A stretch of DNA of 64,000 nt from Microbacterium phyllosphaerae (GTDB lineage Bacteria; Actinomycetota; Actinomycetes; Actinomycetales; Microbacteriaceae): NCBI RefSeq assembly GCF_017876435.1, contig NZ_JAGIOA010000001.1, positions 2,108,001 through 2,172,000 of the forward strand, given 5' to 3'. The notes below the pieces were generated by a model that made no database searches, had not been told where the DNA came from, and was given only the letters and a program-made list of their open reading frames with translations. The number at the start of each line of letters is the position of its first letter. The stretch's first letter is position 1. Positions 48,312 through 57,493 of this stretch are shown one piece after another. Both the position numbers and the translations under genes were made by a program.

Positions 48312-49988
48312 ATGTCCACCCCGATCGCAGAACCCGCAGCACTCGACGAGGGGACGCTGCGGGTCACCCCGCTCGGCGGCCTCGGCGAGATCGGCCGCAA
48401 CATGACGATCTTCGAGTTCGACGGCAAGATCCTGATCGTCGACTGCGGCGTGCTCTTCCCCGAAGAGCACCAGCCGGGCGTCGATCTGATCCTGCCGGAC
48501 TTCGAGCCGATCAAGGGACGCCTCGACGACATCGTCGGAGTGGTCCTCACGCACGGTCACGAGGACCACATCGGCGCGGTTCCCTACCTGCTCCGCCTCA
48601 AGAGCGACATCCCCGTCATCGGATCGGGTCTCACGCTCGCCCTCGTCGAGGCCAAGCTCAAGGAACACCGCATCAAGGCCTTCACCCTCACGGTGAAGGA
48701 AGGGCAGCGCGAGCAGGTCGGCCCGTTCGATCTCGAGTTCGTCGCGGTCAACCACTCGATCCCCGATGCGCTCGCGGTCGCGATCCGCACGCCCGCGGGC
48801 CTCGTGCTGGCGACCGGTGACTTCAAGATGGACCAGCTGCCGCTCGACGGCCGCATCACCGACCTCCGTGCGTTCGCGCGCCTCGGCGAGGAGGGCGTCG
48901 ACCTGTTCCTGGTCGACTCCACGAACGCGGACGTGCCCGGCTTCACGCCGACCGAGCGCTCGATCGGACCGGTGCTCGACCAGGTGATCGGCAAGGCTCC
49001 GCGCCGCGTGATCGTCGCGAGCTTCTCCAGTCACGTGCACCGAGTGCAGCAGGTCCTCGACGCGGCCCACGCGCACGGACGCCGCGTCGCGCTGCTCGGG
49101 CGGAGCATGCTGCGCAACATGACGATCGCCGAGGACCTCGGCTATCTGAAGGTGCCGAGCGGTCTGCTGATCGACTACAAGAAGGCGCGCGATCTTCCCG
49201 ACGACAAGATCGTCTACATGTCCACGGGGTCGCAGGGTGAGCCGATGGCCGTGCTCAGCCGCATGGCGAACCTCGACCACGCGATCGAGCCCGGCCCCGG
49301 CGACACCGTCATCCTGGCGTCCAGTCTGATCCCCGGCAACGAGAACGCCGTGTACCGCGTGATCGACGGCCTGACCAAGCTCGGCGCGAACGTGGTCCAC
49401 AAGGCCAACGCGAAGGTCCATGTCTCGGGGCACGCGGCCGCAGGCGAGCTGATCTACTGCTACAACATCCTCAAGCCGAAGAACGTCCTCCCCGTGCACG
49501 GCGAGTACCGTCACCTGATCGCGAACGCGAAGCTCGCTCAGGACACCGGCGTCGAGGCCGAACGGACGATCATCGCCTCGAACGGCACGGTGATCGATCT
49601 GAAGGACGGTGACGCCCGCGTGGTCGGTCAGCTCGACCTCGGTTTCGTCTACGTCGACGGCTCGACGGTGGGCGCCATCACCGACGCCGACCTCAAGGAC
49701 CGCCGCATCCTGGCCGAAGAGGGCTTCGTCTCGGTGATCGTCGTGGTGGATGCCCAGACCGGGCGGATCATCTCGGGCCCGGAGATCCATGCACGAGGTA
49801 TCGCGGAAGACGACTCCGTGTTCGACGACGTCACGCCGAAGATCATCGCCGCGCTCAAGGAGGCGTCCGGCAACGGCGTCCGCGACACGCATGCGCTCTC
49901 TCAGGTCATCCGCCGCACGATCGGACGCTGGGTCAACCAGAAGCTCCGCCGTCGTCCGATGATCGTCCCCCTCGTCATCGAAGCCTGA
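48312..49988 (+). CDS. rnj: Ribonuclease J
   Basis: 558 residues. A metallo-beta-lactamase nuclease with both endonucleolytic and 5'-3' exonucleolytic action on mRNA and rRNA precursors. The metal motif HGHEDH is at 81-86, ATGDFKMD follows, then the beta-CASP core (SFSSHVHRVQQVLDAA; VYMSTGSQGEPMAVLSRMA; HVSGHAAAGE; LPVHGEYRH) and a C-terminal oligomerisation domain. ATG follows GAGGAGA by 5 nt. Together with PNPase (8 kb upstream) it represents the main RNA decay enzymes in this window. Confidence 0.97.
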   Translation: MSTPIAEPAALDEGTLRVTPLGGLGEIGRNMTIFEFDGKILIVDCGVLFPEEHQPGVDLILPDFEPIKGRLDDIVGVVLTHGHEDHIGAVPYLLRLKSDIPVIGSGLTLALVEAKLKEHRIKAFTLTVKEGQREQVGPFDLEFVAVNHSIPDALAVAIRTPAGLVLATGDFKMDQLPLDGRITDLRAFARLGEEGVDLFLVDSTNADVPGFTPTERSIGPVLDQVIGKAPRRVIVASFSSHVHRVQQVLDAAHAHGRRVALLGRSMLRNMTIAEDLGYLKVPSGLLIDYKKARDLPDDKIVYMSTGSQGEPMAVLSRMANLDHAIEPGPGDTVILASSLIPGNENAVYRVIDGLTKLGANVVHKANAKVHVSGHAAAGELIYCYNILKPKNVLPVHGEYRHLIANAKLAQDTGVEAERTIIASNGTVIDLKDGDARVVGQLDLGFVYVDGSTVGAITDADLKDRRILAEEGFVSVIVVVDAQTGRIISGPEIHARGIAEDDSVFDDVTPKIIAALKEASGNGVRDTHALSQVIRRTIGRWVNQKLRRRPMIVPLVIEA

Positions 49989-50042
49989 TCACGCGGTCGC
50001 GCGTTCACAGTGGGACGACACCCGGCTGTAACGCGCGCACCG

Positions 50043-50048
50043 TAGGCT
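50043..50048 (+). promoter_or_regulatory. -10 box (TAGGCT), 6 nt before ATG of the GNAT gene
   Basis: Reads TAGGCT-ctgtgc-ATG. Confidence 0.65.
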
Positions 50049-50054
50049 CTGTGC

Positions 50055-50549
50055 ATGTCGGACTCCTTCTCGATCAGACCCGCCGCGCAGGCGGACGGGA
50101 GCTTTCTCGGCGACATGGTCGTCGAGGCGGCGAACTGGCGCTCGGGCGGAGCGCGGGCGCGCCATGAGATCCTGACCGCGACCGAGCACCGACGTTACAT
50201 CGCAGGGTGGATGCGGCCGGCGGACGCGGGTTTCGTGGCGATCGACACCGAGGGGCAGCCCATCGGTGCTGCCTGGTACCGGATGCTGTCGCAGGATGAC
50301 CCCGGCTTCGGCTTCGTGGGAACGGCGGTGCCTGAACTCATCATCGGAGTTCAGCCGATCTGGCGTGCCCACGGCGTCGGCCGGACGCTGCTGCGCCGGT
50401 TGGTGGCACACGCGGGGGAGCAGGGCCACCCGAGGATCAGCCTGAGCGTGGAACGCGACAACTTCGCACGCACCCTCTATCGGTCGGAGGGGTTCGTCGT
50501 CACGGACATCGGGGATGCCCGCGACACCATGGTGCACCGCGCGTCCTGA
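50055..50549 (+). CDS. GNAT family N-acetyltransferase
   Basis: 164 residues with the acetyl-CoA binding loop WRAHGVGRTLLRRLVAHA and the following strand and helix RISLSVERDNFARTLYRSEGF, a pattern of small-molecule or protein N-acetyltransferases. Acceptor unknown. It has its own promoter, downstream of RNase J and upstream of ftsK. Confidence 0.87.
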   Translation: MSDSFSIRPAAQADGSFLGDMVVEAANWRSGGARARHEILTATEHRRYIAGWMRPADAGFVAIDTEGQPIGAAWYRMLSQDDPGFGFVGTAVPELIIGVQPIWRAHGVGRTLLRRLVAHAGEQGHPRISLSVERDNFARTLYRSEGFVVTDIGDARDTMVHRAS

Positions 50550-50619
50550 AGGGGGCCGCCGCACCCGCGCGAAGACGCCGGAATGCCGCGTCATTACGGG
50601 AAATGTCGGCCTCTGGTCG

Positions 50620-50625
50620 TAACGT
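50620..50625 (+). promoter_or_regulatory. -10 box (TAACGT), 6 nt before ATG of ftsK
   Basis: Reads TAACGT-gagagc-ATG. Confidence 0.6.
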
Positions 50626-50631
50626 GAGAGC

Positions 50632-53367
50632 ATGGCCAGGAGTACCACGAAGTCAGCGCGCGCGTCCGAGAGCGCCACGCCTCGCCCCAAGAGGCAGGCC
50701 GCTCCGAAGGCTCAGGCTGCGCCGAAGAAATACATCGACGAACTCGACAAGCCTCCCGTCGCCGTGCGCGCGTGGGCCGGTCTTGCCCACGGCGTCGGCG
50801 GACTCTTCCGTGCGTTCGGTCCTGAGACCCTCGAGAAGGACGACCGGCGTGACGGCTTCCCGTTCCTGCTCGTGCTGCTCGCGATCGCCGGCGCAGTCAA
50901 CGAGTGGTTCTTCATCGGCAACGAGGTCGCCTCGAACATCAGCGCCTACTCGGTCGGTCTGCTGGTCGGCCGCGTCGCCTTCGTGATGCCGGTGCTGCTT
51001 CTGCTGCTGGCCGGTTGGCTGTTCCGTCATCCGTCCTCCGTCCACGACAACGGGCGCATCGGCATCGGGTTCGGCCTCTTCGTGCTCACCCTCGCGGGCT
51101 TCTGCCACATCGCCGCCGGCCGAGCCGACTCGGCAGGACTGCTGGTGCGTGCCCAGCCGAAAGACGGCATGCCGGCACTGAGCGAGGCCGGCGGTCTCTT
51201 CGGATGGATGGTTGGCGAGCCCCTCTCGTACCTCACGCCCGTCGGCGCCTACATCGTGCTGACGCTCCTCGCGGGGCTCAGCGTGCTGATCCTCACCAAG
51301 ACGCCGCCGAACCGCATCGGTCAGCGACTCGGCGACCTGTACGCGTGGATGTTCGATGCCGAGCGCACCGAGAAGCCGTCGAAGGACGCGGTCGCGATCG
51401 ACGACGCCGACAAGGTCGACGACCCGGATGTCCTGCCCTGGTGGCGGCGGAACAAGACGGGTCGTGAAGAGGACCCCGACGAGGGGACTCTCGGATCCGA
51501 CGACATCACCGCTCTCCTCACCACCTCCGAGCCGACGCCCGCCTACGACCAGGCCGTCGTGGTCGAAGACCCGTACGATGCCGCGACCGAAGTGCTGTCC
51601 GATGTGCGCTCCGTGACGGAGTCGTTGGCCGGTCAGCAGACCACTGCGCTGCTCGATGACGGGTCCGACACGGGCGAGGTTCCCGAGCTGCCGGGTCTCG
51701 ACGGCTTCGGAACCTCCGGGCCGGGGGAGCGGGGCCCCCAGGCGCCCGTCGCTCCGTACATCCTGCCGTCCCCGGGGCTGCTCGTCGAAGGGCCGCCCCC
51801 GGTCGTCCGTTCCGAGGCGACCGACAAGGTGATCGAGCAGATCACGAGCGTGCTGAGCCAGTTCAAGGTCGATGCGAAGGTGACCGGCTTCTCGCGGGGC
51901 CCGACGGTCACGCAGTACGAGGTCGAGGTCGGTCACGGCGTCAAGGTCGAGAAGATCCTCCAGCTGAGCAACAACTTCGCGTACGCCGTCGCTTCCAACG
52001 ACGTGCGCATCCTGTCGCCGATCCCGGGCAAGAGCGCCATCGGCATCGAGATCCCCAACGCCGACAAGGAGATGGTCGCGCTCGGCGACGTGCTGCGGTC
52101 CCCGGCCGCGCACAAGAGCACGCATCCGATGACCATCGGCGTCGGAAAAGACGTCGGCGGCAACATCGTCATCGCGAACCTCGCGAAGATGCCTCACCTC
52201 CTCGTCGCCGGTTCCACGGGTTCCGGTAAGTCGAGCTTCGTGAACTCCATGATCACGAGCCTGCTGATGCGCGCGCGGCCCTCGGACGTGCGGATGGTCC
52301 TCATCGACCCGAAGCGCGTCGAGCTCACGAGCTATGCGGGTGTTCCGCACCTGATCACGCCGATCATCACGAACCCCAAGAAGGCCGCCGAGGCACTCCA
52401 GTGGGTCGTGAAGGAGATGGACATGCGGTACGACGACCTCGCGTCGTTCGGATTCCGCCACATCGACGATTTCAACCGCGCAGTGCGTGCAGGCGAGGTC
52501 GAGCTGCCCGTGGGCAGCGAGCGGGTGCTCAAGCCGTACCCGTATCTCCTCGTGGTCGTCGACGAGCTCGCCGACCTGATGATGGTCGCTCCCCGTGACG
52601 TCGAGGACTCGATCGTCCGCATCACCCAGCTCGCTCGAGCCTCCGGGATCCACCTGGTGCTCGCGACGCAGCGACCGAGCGTCGACGTCGTCACAGGTCT
52701 GATCAAGGCCAATGTGCCCTCCCGACTCGCATTCGCCGTGACCAGCGTCACCGACAGCCGAGTGATCCTCGACAGCCCAGGTGCAGACAAGCTGATCGGG
52801 CAGGGTGACGCGCTCTTCTCACCGATGGGCTCGTCGAAGCCGTTCCGTCTGCAGGGTGCGTGGGTCGACGAGAAGGAGATCGACGCGGTCGTGAAGCACG
52901 TCACCCGCCAGGCTCGGCCGGACTACCGTGCCGACGTCCAGGAGGCGATGGAGCCGACCAAGAAGAAGGAGGTCGACGAGGACATCGGAGACGATCTCGA
53001 GCTGCTGCTCGCGGCGGCCGAGCTCATCGTGTCTTCGCAGTTCGGATCGACGTCGATGCTCCAGCGCAAGCTGCGCGTGGGCTTCGCGAAGGCCGGTCGC
53101 CTGATGGACCTTCTGGAGTCGCGCGAGATCGTCGGGCCCTCCGAAGGGTCTAAGGCAAGGGACGTGCTGGCTACCGCCGAGCAGCTGCCGCAGGTCATGG
53201 CGAAGCTCCGAGGCGACGACGCGCCGACCGCAGCACCCACAGTGGCCCCGGCGACGGCCGCGGGCCTGCCGCATGACCCGGTCGAGGCCCAGTTCCAGGG
53301 GCTTCCGGTCGTCGAAGCCGATGACGATGGCGATGAAGACGCCTGGGGATTGACGGGACGCGACTGA
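50632..53367 (+). CDS. ftsK: DNA translocase FtsK/SpoIIIE
   Basis: 911 residues: basic N-terminus, four membrane segments (about 75-225), an acidic linker (about 245-375), then the alpha and RecA-like beta motor domains with Walker [12 protein letters not shown] (about 525-535) and Walker [11 protein letters not shown] (about 640-650), the [18 protein letters not shown] segment, and the C-terminal gamma winged helix ([22 protein letters not shown]) that reads KOPS. It pumps chromosome ends through the division septum. The stop overlaps the pgsA ATG (TGATG). The linker is short compared with E. coli FtsK, as usual in Actinobacteria. Confidence 0.96.
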   Translation: MARSTTKSARASESATPRPKRQAAPKAQAAPKKYIDELDKPPVAVRAWAGLAHGVGGLFRAFGPETLEKDDRRDGFPFLLVLLAIAGAVNEWFFIGNEVASNISAYSVGLLVGRVAFVMPVLLLLLAGWLFRHPSSVHDNGRIGIGFGLFVLTLAGFCHIAAGRADSAGLLVRAQPKDGMPALSEAGGLFGWMVGEPLSYLTPVGAYIVLTLLAGLSVLILTKTPPNRIGQRLGDLYAWMFDAERTEKPSKDAVAIDDADKVDDPDVLPWWRRNKTGREEDPDEGTLGSDDITALLTTSEPTPAYDQAVVVEDPYDAATEVLSDVRSVTESLAGQQTTALLDDGSDTGEVPELPGLDGFGTSGPGERGPQAPVAPYILPSPGLLVEGPPPVVRSEATDKVIEQITSVLSQFKVDAKVTGFSRGPTVTQYEVEVGHGVKVEKILQLSNNFAYAVASNDVRILSPIPGKSAIGIEIPNADKEMVALGDVLRSPAAHKSTHPMTIGVGKDVGGNIVIANLAKMPHLLVAGSTGSGKSSFVNSMITSLLMRARPSDVRMVLIDPKRVELTSYAGVPHLITPIITNPKKAAEALQWVVKEMDMRYDDLASFGFRHIDDFNRAVRAGEVELPVGSERVLKPYPYLLVVVDELADLMMVAPRDVEDSIVRITQLARASGIHLVLATQRPSVDVVTGLIKANVPSRLAFAVTSVTDSRVILDSPGADKLIGQGDALFSPMGSSKPFRLQGAWVDEKEIDAVVKHVTRQARPDYRADVQEAMEPTKKKEVDEDIGDDLELLLAAAELIVSSQFGSTSMLQRKLRVGFAKAGRLMDLLESREIVGPSEGSKARDVLATAEQLPQVMAKLRGDDAPTAAPTVAPATAAGLPHDPVEAQFQGLPVVEADDDGDEDAWGLTGRD

Positions 53368-53942
53368 TGGCCATCCCTCGGCAGCTTCCCAACGCGATCA
53401 CCATCGCTCGCATACCTCTCGCGGTCGTCTTCCTCGTCCTGCTCCTGATCGGGGGAACCTACGGCATCGGTGACATCACTGTGCGCTGGATCGCGGCTGT
53501 CCTCTTCATCGTGGCGATCTCGACGGACTGGGTCGACGGCTACCTCGCGCGCAAGTACGAGATCGTCAGCGACTTCGGCAAGCTCTGGGATCCGATCGCA
53601 GACAAGCTCCTCACGGGGGCGGGCTTCATCGGTCTCGCACTGCTGGGCGAACTGAGCTGGTGGCTCGTCATCATCATCCTGATCCGCGAGTGGGGCATCA
53701 CGATCCATCGCCTGATCGTCGCGAAGGAGCACGTCGTCGCTGCGGCGTGGATGGGCAAGATCAAGACAGCGGTGCAGGCCGTCGCCCTGTCCTGGGCGCT
53801 GCTCCCTCTCCACGTGGTGATCGGGCTCGAGCCGTGGGTTCTCGTGACGGCGATCCTGATGATCGTGGTCCTGATCCTCACGGTGGTGAGCGGCATCGAC
53901 TACATCGTCGCGCAGGTCCGAGGGTCTCGGCAGTCGTCGTGA
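53367..53942 (+). CDS. pgsA: CDP-diacylglycerol-glycerol-3-phosphate 3-phosphatidyltransferase
   Basis: 191 residues, polytopic membrane enzyme making phosphatidylglycerol phosphate. The CDP-alcohol phosphotransferase motif DG(x)2AR(x)8G(x)3D(x)3D is complete within DWVDGYLARKYEIVSD and FGKLWDPIADK. The N-terminal NAITIARIPLA is typical of PgsA. Overlaps ftsK upstream and cinA downstream (GTGA), giving a coupled trio. Confidence 0.94.
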   Translation: MAIPRQLPNAITIARIPLAVVFLVLLLIGGTYGIGDITVRWIAAVLFIVAISTDWVDGYLARKYEIVSDFGKLWDPIADKLLTGAGFIGLALLGELSWWLVIIILIREWGITIHRLIVAKEHVVAAAWMGKIKTAVQAVALSWALLPLHVVIGLEPWVLVTAILMIVVLILTVVSGIDYIVAQVRGSRQSS

Positions 53943-54421
53943 CGACGGCATCGGGGGCACTGGACGCTCTCGTCGAACGCGGGTGGACGCTGGGCGTCGC
54001 GGAGTCTCTGACAGGTGGCGCCCTCGCGGCGGAGATCGTGTCCGTCCCCGGGGCGTCGCTCGCGCTGCTGGGCGCCGTCGTCGCCTACGCGACGCCGGTG
54101 AAGCGCACGCTTCTCGGAGTGGACGCCGACCTACTGGCCGCATACGGCCCCGTGCACCCCGAGGTCGCGCGGCAGATGGCAGACGGGGTGCGACGCGCGG
54201 TGAGCGTGGACGGGCGCGCTGCGGACGTGGGGGTATCGACCACCGGCATCGCCGGGCCCGCGTCCCCCGACGGTCAGCCCGTCGGCACGGTGCACATCGC
54301 GGTCGTGACGCCGACCTCAGCCGTGAGCGAGTCCCACATCTTCCCCGGCGATCGCGCGGAGATCCGCGCGCAGACCGTCGATGCCGCGGTCGCTCTGCTG
54401 CGTCGAATCGTGCGGGAATAG
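53939..54421 (+). CDS. CinA C-terminal domain protein (nicotinamide-nucleotide amidohydrolase)
   Basis: 160 residues comprising only the amidohydrolase domain (PncC-like) that recycles NMN to nicotinate mononucleotide. Signatures: VAESLTGGALAAEIVSVPGAS, VAYATPVKRTLLGV, GVSTTGIAGPASPDGQPVGTVHIAV. The N-terminal COG1058 domain of full CinA is absent, which is usual in this actinobacterial cluster. GTG start overlaps the pgsA stop. Position before the ClgR-type regulator and recA is conserved. Confidence 0.92.
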   Translation: MTTASGALDALVERGWTLGVAESLTGGALAAEIVSVPGASLALLGAVVAYATPVKRTLLGVDADLLAAYGPVHPEVARQMADGVRRAVSVDGRAADVGVSTTGIAGPASPDGQPVGTVHIAVVTPTSAVSESHIFPGDRAEIRAQTVDAAVALLRRIVRE

Positions 54422-54505
54422 GCGCGGCATGAGTTCCGTTGTCATCAATGTGCTCACACCGAAAGCACAGCGTGCGAAGGTAGATTTTGTGAAGGTCGGT
54501 AGGAC

Positions 54506-54511
54506 TAGACT
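54506..54511 (+). promoter_or_regulatory. -10 box (TAGACT) for the ClgR-like regulator gene
   Basis: Predicted leader of about 45 nt with GGGAGGAGG as Shine-Dalgarno. Confidence 0.5.
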
Positions 54512-54562
54512 GGCGATCTCATCGGGGGAGACCTCGAGAAGACGATCTGGGAGGAGGTTCCG

Positions 54563-54871
54563 ATGATTCTTGTACGACAGGAAATCGGCGATGTGCTGAG
54601 GGACTTCCGCCTGCAGAAGGGGCGTACGCTCCGGCAGGTTGCAAGCAAGGCATCCGTCGCCCTCGGCTACCTCAGCGAGGTGGAACGAGGTCAGAAAGAG
54701 GCATCGAGCGAGATCCTCGCCTCGGTGGCCGATGCGCTCGACGTTCCCATCTCGATCATCATGCGCGAGGTCGGAGACCGCATCTCCGTGCTCGAGGGCA
54801 TTCAGGTGTTCCCGGACGTCGTCCCTGACGACCTGGTCGCCTCGATCGAGCCCGAGCTCTCGCTCCACTGA
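54563..54871 (+). CDS. XRE-family regulator, ClgR-like
   Basis: 102 residues. The helix-turn-helix of the Cro/C1 type is GRTLRQVASKASVALGYLSEVERG, with the recognition helix typical of ClgR (activator of clp protease and, in some species, DNA repair genes). Its place between cinA and recA is the standard location of clgR in Actinobacteria. Shorter than Streptomyces ClgR and without a visible Ala-Ala degradation tag (ends ELSLH). The DNA site it binds was not found with confidence. Confidence 0.87.
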   Translation: MILVRQEIGDVLRDFRLQKGRTLRQVASKASVALGYLSEVERGQKEASSEILASVADALDVPISIIMREVGDRISVLEGIQVFPDVVPDDLVASIEPELSLH

Positions 54872-54893
54872 ACCCTCCGGGCGCTTCCTCTCC

Positions 54894-55118
54894 ATGAGAC
54901 GCAGTGAATTCCTCCGCGCCGTCGACGCGGAGTTCGGTGGCCGTGGGCCGTCTCTCGTCAGCGACCTCGTCCTGACACAGCTCTCCGGACGCACCGCCGA
55001 TCAGGCGTTGGACGACGGAGTTCCTCCTCGCGATATCTGGCTCGCCCTCTGCGCAGAGACGGATGTGCCCGCCGAACGCCGTCATGGTGCCGGGCGCCTG
55101 GAGCCGCGCAAGAGGTGA
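54894..55118 (+). CDS. DUF3046 family protein
   Basis: 74 residues: MRRSEFLRAVDAEFG, then SDLVLTQLSGRTADQALDDG and PPRDIWLALCAETDVPAERR. The RSEFxxAVxxEFG opening and the VPPRDIWLALC segment identify DUF3046, a small family lying just before recA throughout Actinobacteria, function unknown. It lies 22 nt after the ClgR-like gene and is probably co-transcribed with it. Confidence 0.88.
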   Translation: MRRSEFLRAVDAEFGGRGPSLVSDLVLTQLSGRTADQALDDGVPPRDIWLALCAETDVPAERRHGAGRLEPRKR

Positions 55119-55180
55119 GCCCTCGGCCCGCTCGACGTGTTCGACGCCTGACGTCGCGACACGCCATAGCGGCGTGTTGT

Positions 55181-55196
55181 CGAATATGTGTTCGAA
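55181..55196 (+). promoter_or_regulatory. SOS box (LexA operator) of recA
   Basis: TCGAATATGTGTTCGA matches the Gram-positive LexA consensus with perfect TCGAA/TTCGA ends. It overlaps the expected -35 of the recA promoter, so LexA would block RNA polymerase until DNA damage. Confidence 0.9.
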
Positions 55197-55204
55197 ACCG
55201 GCGT

Positions 55205-55210
55205 AGTCTT
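55205..55210 (+). promoter_or_regulatory. -10 box (TAGTCT) of recA, followed by a long leader
   Basis: TAGTCT lies 8 nt after the SOS box and predicts a 5' leader of about 175 nt before the ATG at 55392. No known riboregulator was recognised in that leader; the frame of recA stays open through it. Confidence 0.6.
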
Positions 55211-55391
55211 CTGCACAAGTGGTTCAGAGATCTTGTTCTCCCTGTTTCCCGGTGCCGGCGACTCAATGTCCGAGGCCCCTCGTACGGTGAGAAGCAAGCC
55301 GAAGAGCCATACGCCTTGTCGGAGAGTTCCGCCCAGCCGGGAGGACCGCGACAGCCTACAGGCGGCACCACGCGAGCATAAGGAGCCCGTC

Positions 55392-56435
55392 ATGCCATCA
55401 CCCGCTGACCGCGAGAAGTCCCTCGAGACCGCACTCGCACAGATCGATCGCCAGTTCGGAAAGGGCTCGGTCATGCGGCTGGGCAGCGACGAGCGTGCCC
55501 CCGTCGCCGTGATCCCGACCGGCTCCATCGCCCTCGACGTCGCTCTCGGCGTCGGAGGCCTCCCGCGTGGTCGAATCGTAGAGATCTACGGTCCGGAGTC
55601 GTCCGGTAAGACGACGCTCACGCTGCACGCGATCGCTAATGCTCAGCGTGCCGGCGGAATCGCGGCCTTCATCGATGCTGAGCACGCGCTCGACCCCGAC
55701 TACGCGGCGAAGCTCGGCGTCGACATCGATGCCCTTCTCGTCTCGCAGCCTGACACGGGTGAGCAGGCTCTGGAGATCGCGGACATGCTCGTGCGTTCCG
55801 GGGCCATCGACCTCATCGTCATCGACTCCGTGGCGGCTCTCGTGCCGCGCGCCGAGATCGAGGGTGAGATGGGCGACTCGCACGTCGGTCTCCAGGCTCG
55901 ACTGATGTCCCAGGCGCTGCGAAAGCTCACGGGTGGACTCAACCAGACGAACACGACGATGATCTTCATCAACCAGCTGCGCGAGAAGATCGGTGTCTTC
56001 TTCGGATCGCCCGAGACCACCGCGGGTGGAAAGGCGCTGAAGTTCTACGCGTCGGTTCGCATGGACATCCGCCGAATCGAGACGCTCAAGGACGGCACCG
56101 ATGCGGTCGGAAACCGCACCAGGGTCAAGGTTGTGAAGAACAAGATGGCTCCGCCCTTCAAGCAGGCGGAGTTCGACATCCTCTATGGTGTCGGCATCTC
56201 ACGCGAGGGCAGCCTGATCGACTTCGGTGTCGAGCACGGCATCGTCAAGAAGTCGGGTTCCTGGTACACCTACGACGGTGATCAGCTCGGGCAGGGCAAG
56301 GAGAACGCGCGTACGTTCCTGCTCAAGAACCCAGACATCGCACTGGCGATCGAGACGCAGATCAAGCAGAAGCTCGGTATCGGCGGCGCCGTCGAAGCAC
56401 CGGCTGACGAGCTCGCTGAGCGTCGTCCGGCGTGA
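55392..56435 (+). CDS. recA: Recombinase A
   Basis: 347 residues. Forms filaments on single-stranded DNA for homologous recombination and activates LexA self-cleavage. Walker [10 protein letters not shown], Walker [11 protein letters not shown], loop L1 [12 protein letters not shown], loop L2 near [20 protein letters not shown], and the C-terminal ATPase/DNA domain with GKENARTFL. No intein. AAGGAG lies 7 nt before the ATG. recX follows 39 nt downstream. Confidence 0.98.
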   Translation: MPSPADREKSLETALAQIDRQFGKGSVMRLGSDERAPVAVIPTGSIALDVALGVGGLPRGRIVEIYGPESSGKTTLTLHAIANAQRAGGIAAFIDAEHALDPDYAAKLGVDIDALLVSQPDTGEQALEIADMLVRSGAIDLIVIDSVAALVPRAEIEGEMGDSHVGLQARLMSQALRKLTGGLNQTNTTMIFINQLREKIGVFFGSPETTAGGKALKFYASVRMDIRRIETLKDGTDAVGNRTRVKVVKNKMAPPFKQAEFDILYGVGISREGSLIDFGVEHGIVKKSGSWYTYDGDQLGQGKENARTFLLKNPDIALAIETQIKQKLGIGGAVEAPADELAERRPA

Positions 56436-56474
56436 TCGTGATGGTTCTGGGGTGTGTGGCAACCGGAGCGAACC

Positions 56475-57410
56475 ATGAGTGAGGGCGGGGGCGAGCGGGA
56501 TCAGCTCGCCCCCGTCATCCCGCTGTTCGGACGGACTGCCGCGCGCTCGGGCTCCACCGGCGACGGTTCAGGGGCCGGTGGGCCGGCTCGTGACGACCGC
56601 ACCGGGTCTGGTCGAGCCGGAGCCGGAACCGACGGGCTGGCCGAAGTCACCGGATCATCTGACGCAGGTGCGCGATCCGGGTCGGAGCTGGCTGAGAATT
56701 CTCGAGCCGATGTCTCCACGTGGAACTCCACGTGGAGTGATCTCGGCTCGACGAAAGCCTCGACGCCCGATTCCCGAGATCCGAGCGACCGGCACCCCGC
56801 TCGCGGTGCCGCGGCACGGTCCGCACCGCGCTTGCGTGCACTGCAGCCGTCGGACGATCTCGGCGGCGAGGTCGGAGGCGTGGATCCTGCACGCGTGCGT
56901 GAAGCCGCGGAAGAGATTCTCGTGCGCAAGTTGCGCTCTCGATCGCTCTCGATCTCCGAAGCGCGCATGGTGCTCAAAGGGTACGAGCAAGACGGAGCGC
57001 GGCTCGACTCGGGCGCGATCGACGACGTCCTCGACGACTTCTGTCGACGGGGGTATCTCGACGATGCTCTCCTCGCCGGTCAACTCGTCACCTCGGGGGT
57101 CGAGCGAAAGGGTCAGGGCCGCGTGGCGCTCTCGAGAGCTCTGGCCCAGCGCGGGATTCCTCGTGATGTGGTCGACGCGGCGCTCGACGAGCTGCCCGAC
57201 GACGATGCCGAGCGGGCGCTCGAGTACGCGCGCACCAAGGCACGGGGCCTGTCTCGTCTCGACGGCGACACCGCGTTGCGGCGCCTGGTCGGTCAGCTCT
57301 CCCGCCGCGGGTACAACGGCTCGGTCGCGATGACCGCTGCGAAGAGGGCTCTCGCCGAGGCCTCTTTCGGCGGGTCGACATCCGGGGTCCGTTTCGTCGA
57401 CTCCGACTGA
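56475..57410 (+). CDS. recX: Regulatory protein RecX with a long disordered N-terminus
   Basis: 311 residues, of which only about 140-300 form the RecX helical-repeat fold ([67 protein letters not shown]). RecX inhibits RecA filaments. The first 130 residues are Ser/Gly/Ala/Asp-rich, of low complexity, and much longer than in most RecX proteins. ATG 56475 is the first plausible start after recA. This N-terminal part contains a tandem CACGTG palindrome in the DNA. Confidence 0.92.
   Translation: MSEGGGERDQLAPVIPLFGRTAARSGSTGDGSGAGGPARDDRTGSGRAGAGTDGLAEVTGSSDAGARSGSELAENSRADVSTWNSTWSDLGSTKASTPDSRDPSDRHPARGAAARSAPRLRALQPSDDLGGEVGGVDPARVREAAEEILVRKLRSRSLSISEARMVLKGYEQDGARLDSGAIDDVLDDFCRRGYLDDALLAGQLVTSGVERKGQGRVALSRALAQRGIPRDVVDAALDELPDDDAERALEYARTKARGLSRLDGDTALRRLVGQLSRRGYNGSVAMTAAKRALAEASFGGSTSGVRFVDSD
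56715..56736 (+). repeat. Tandem CACGTG palindromes inside recX
   Basis: TCCACGTGGA occurs at 56715-56724 and again at 56727-56736; the second extends to a perfect 14-bp palindrome ACTCCACGTGGAGT (56725-56738). They encode STWNSTW in the disordered region. The core CACGTG is shared with ParB-binding parS sites, but the flanks fit poorly. Confidence 0.6.
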
Positions 57411-57478
57411 CGAGTCTGGCCTCGAGGGTGTCGGGTTCCGGGTCGGTACCGCTCGGGCGTCCGCTCGGGAAGCGCTCG

Positions 57479-57484
57479 TACAAT
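57479..57484 (+). promoter_or_regulatory. -10 box (TACAAT) 9 nt before ATG of miaB
   Basis: A near-consensus -10. The gap contains GGGGGA, so transcription would begin only a few bases before the start codon. Confidence 0.55.
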
Positions 57485-57493
57485 GGGGGAATC

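Noticed and set aside
47679..49892. 737-codon minus-strand frame over dapA and RNase J
   Set aside because: It spans two well-supported plus-strand genes and shows no domain of its own.
56711..56738. CACGTG palindromes in recX as chromosomal parS sites
   Set aside because: The core matches, but outer positions fit the 16-bp parS consensus poorly and there is no sign that this is the origin region. Kept only as a repeat and a low-interest finding.
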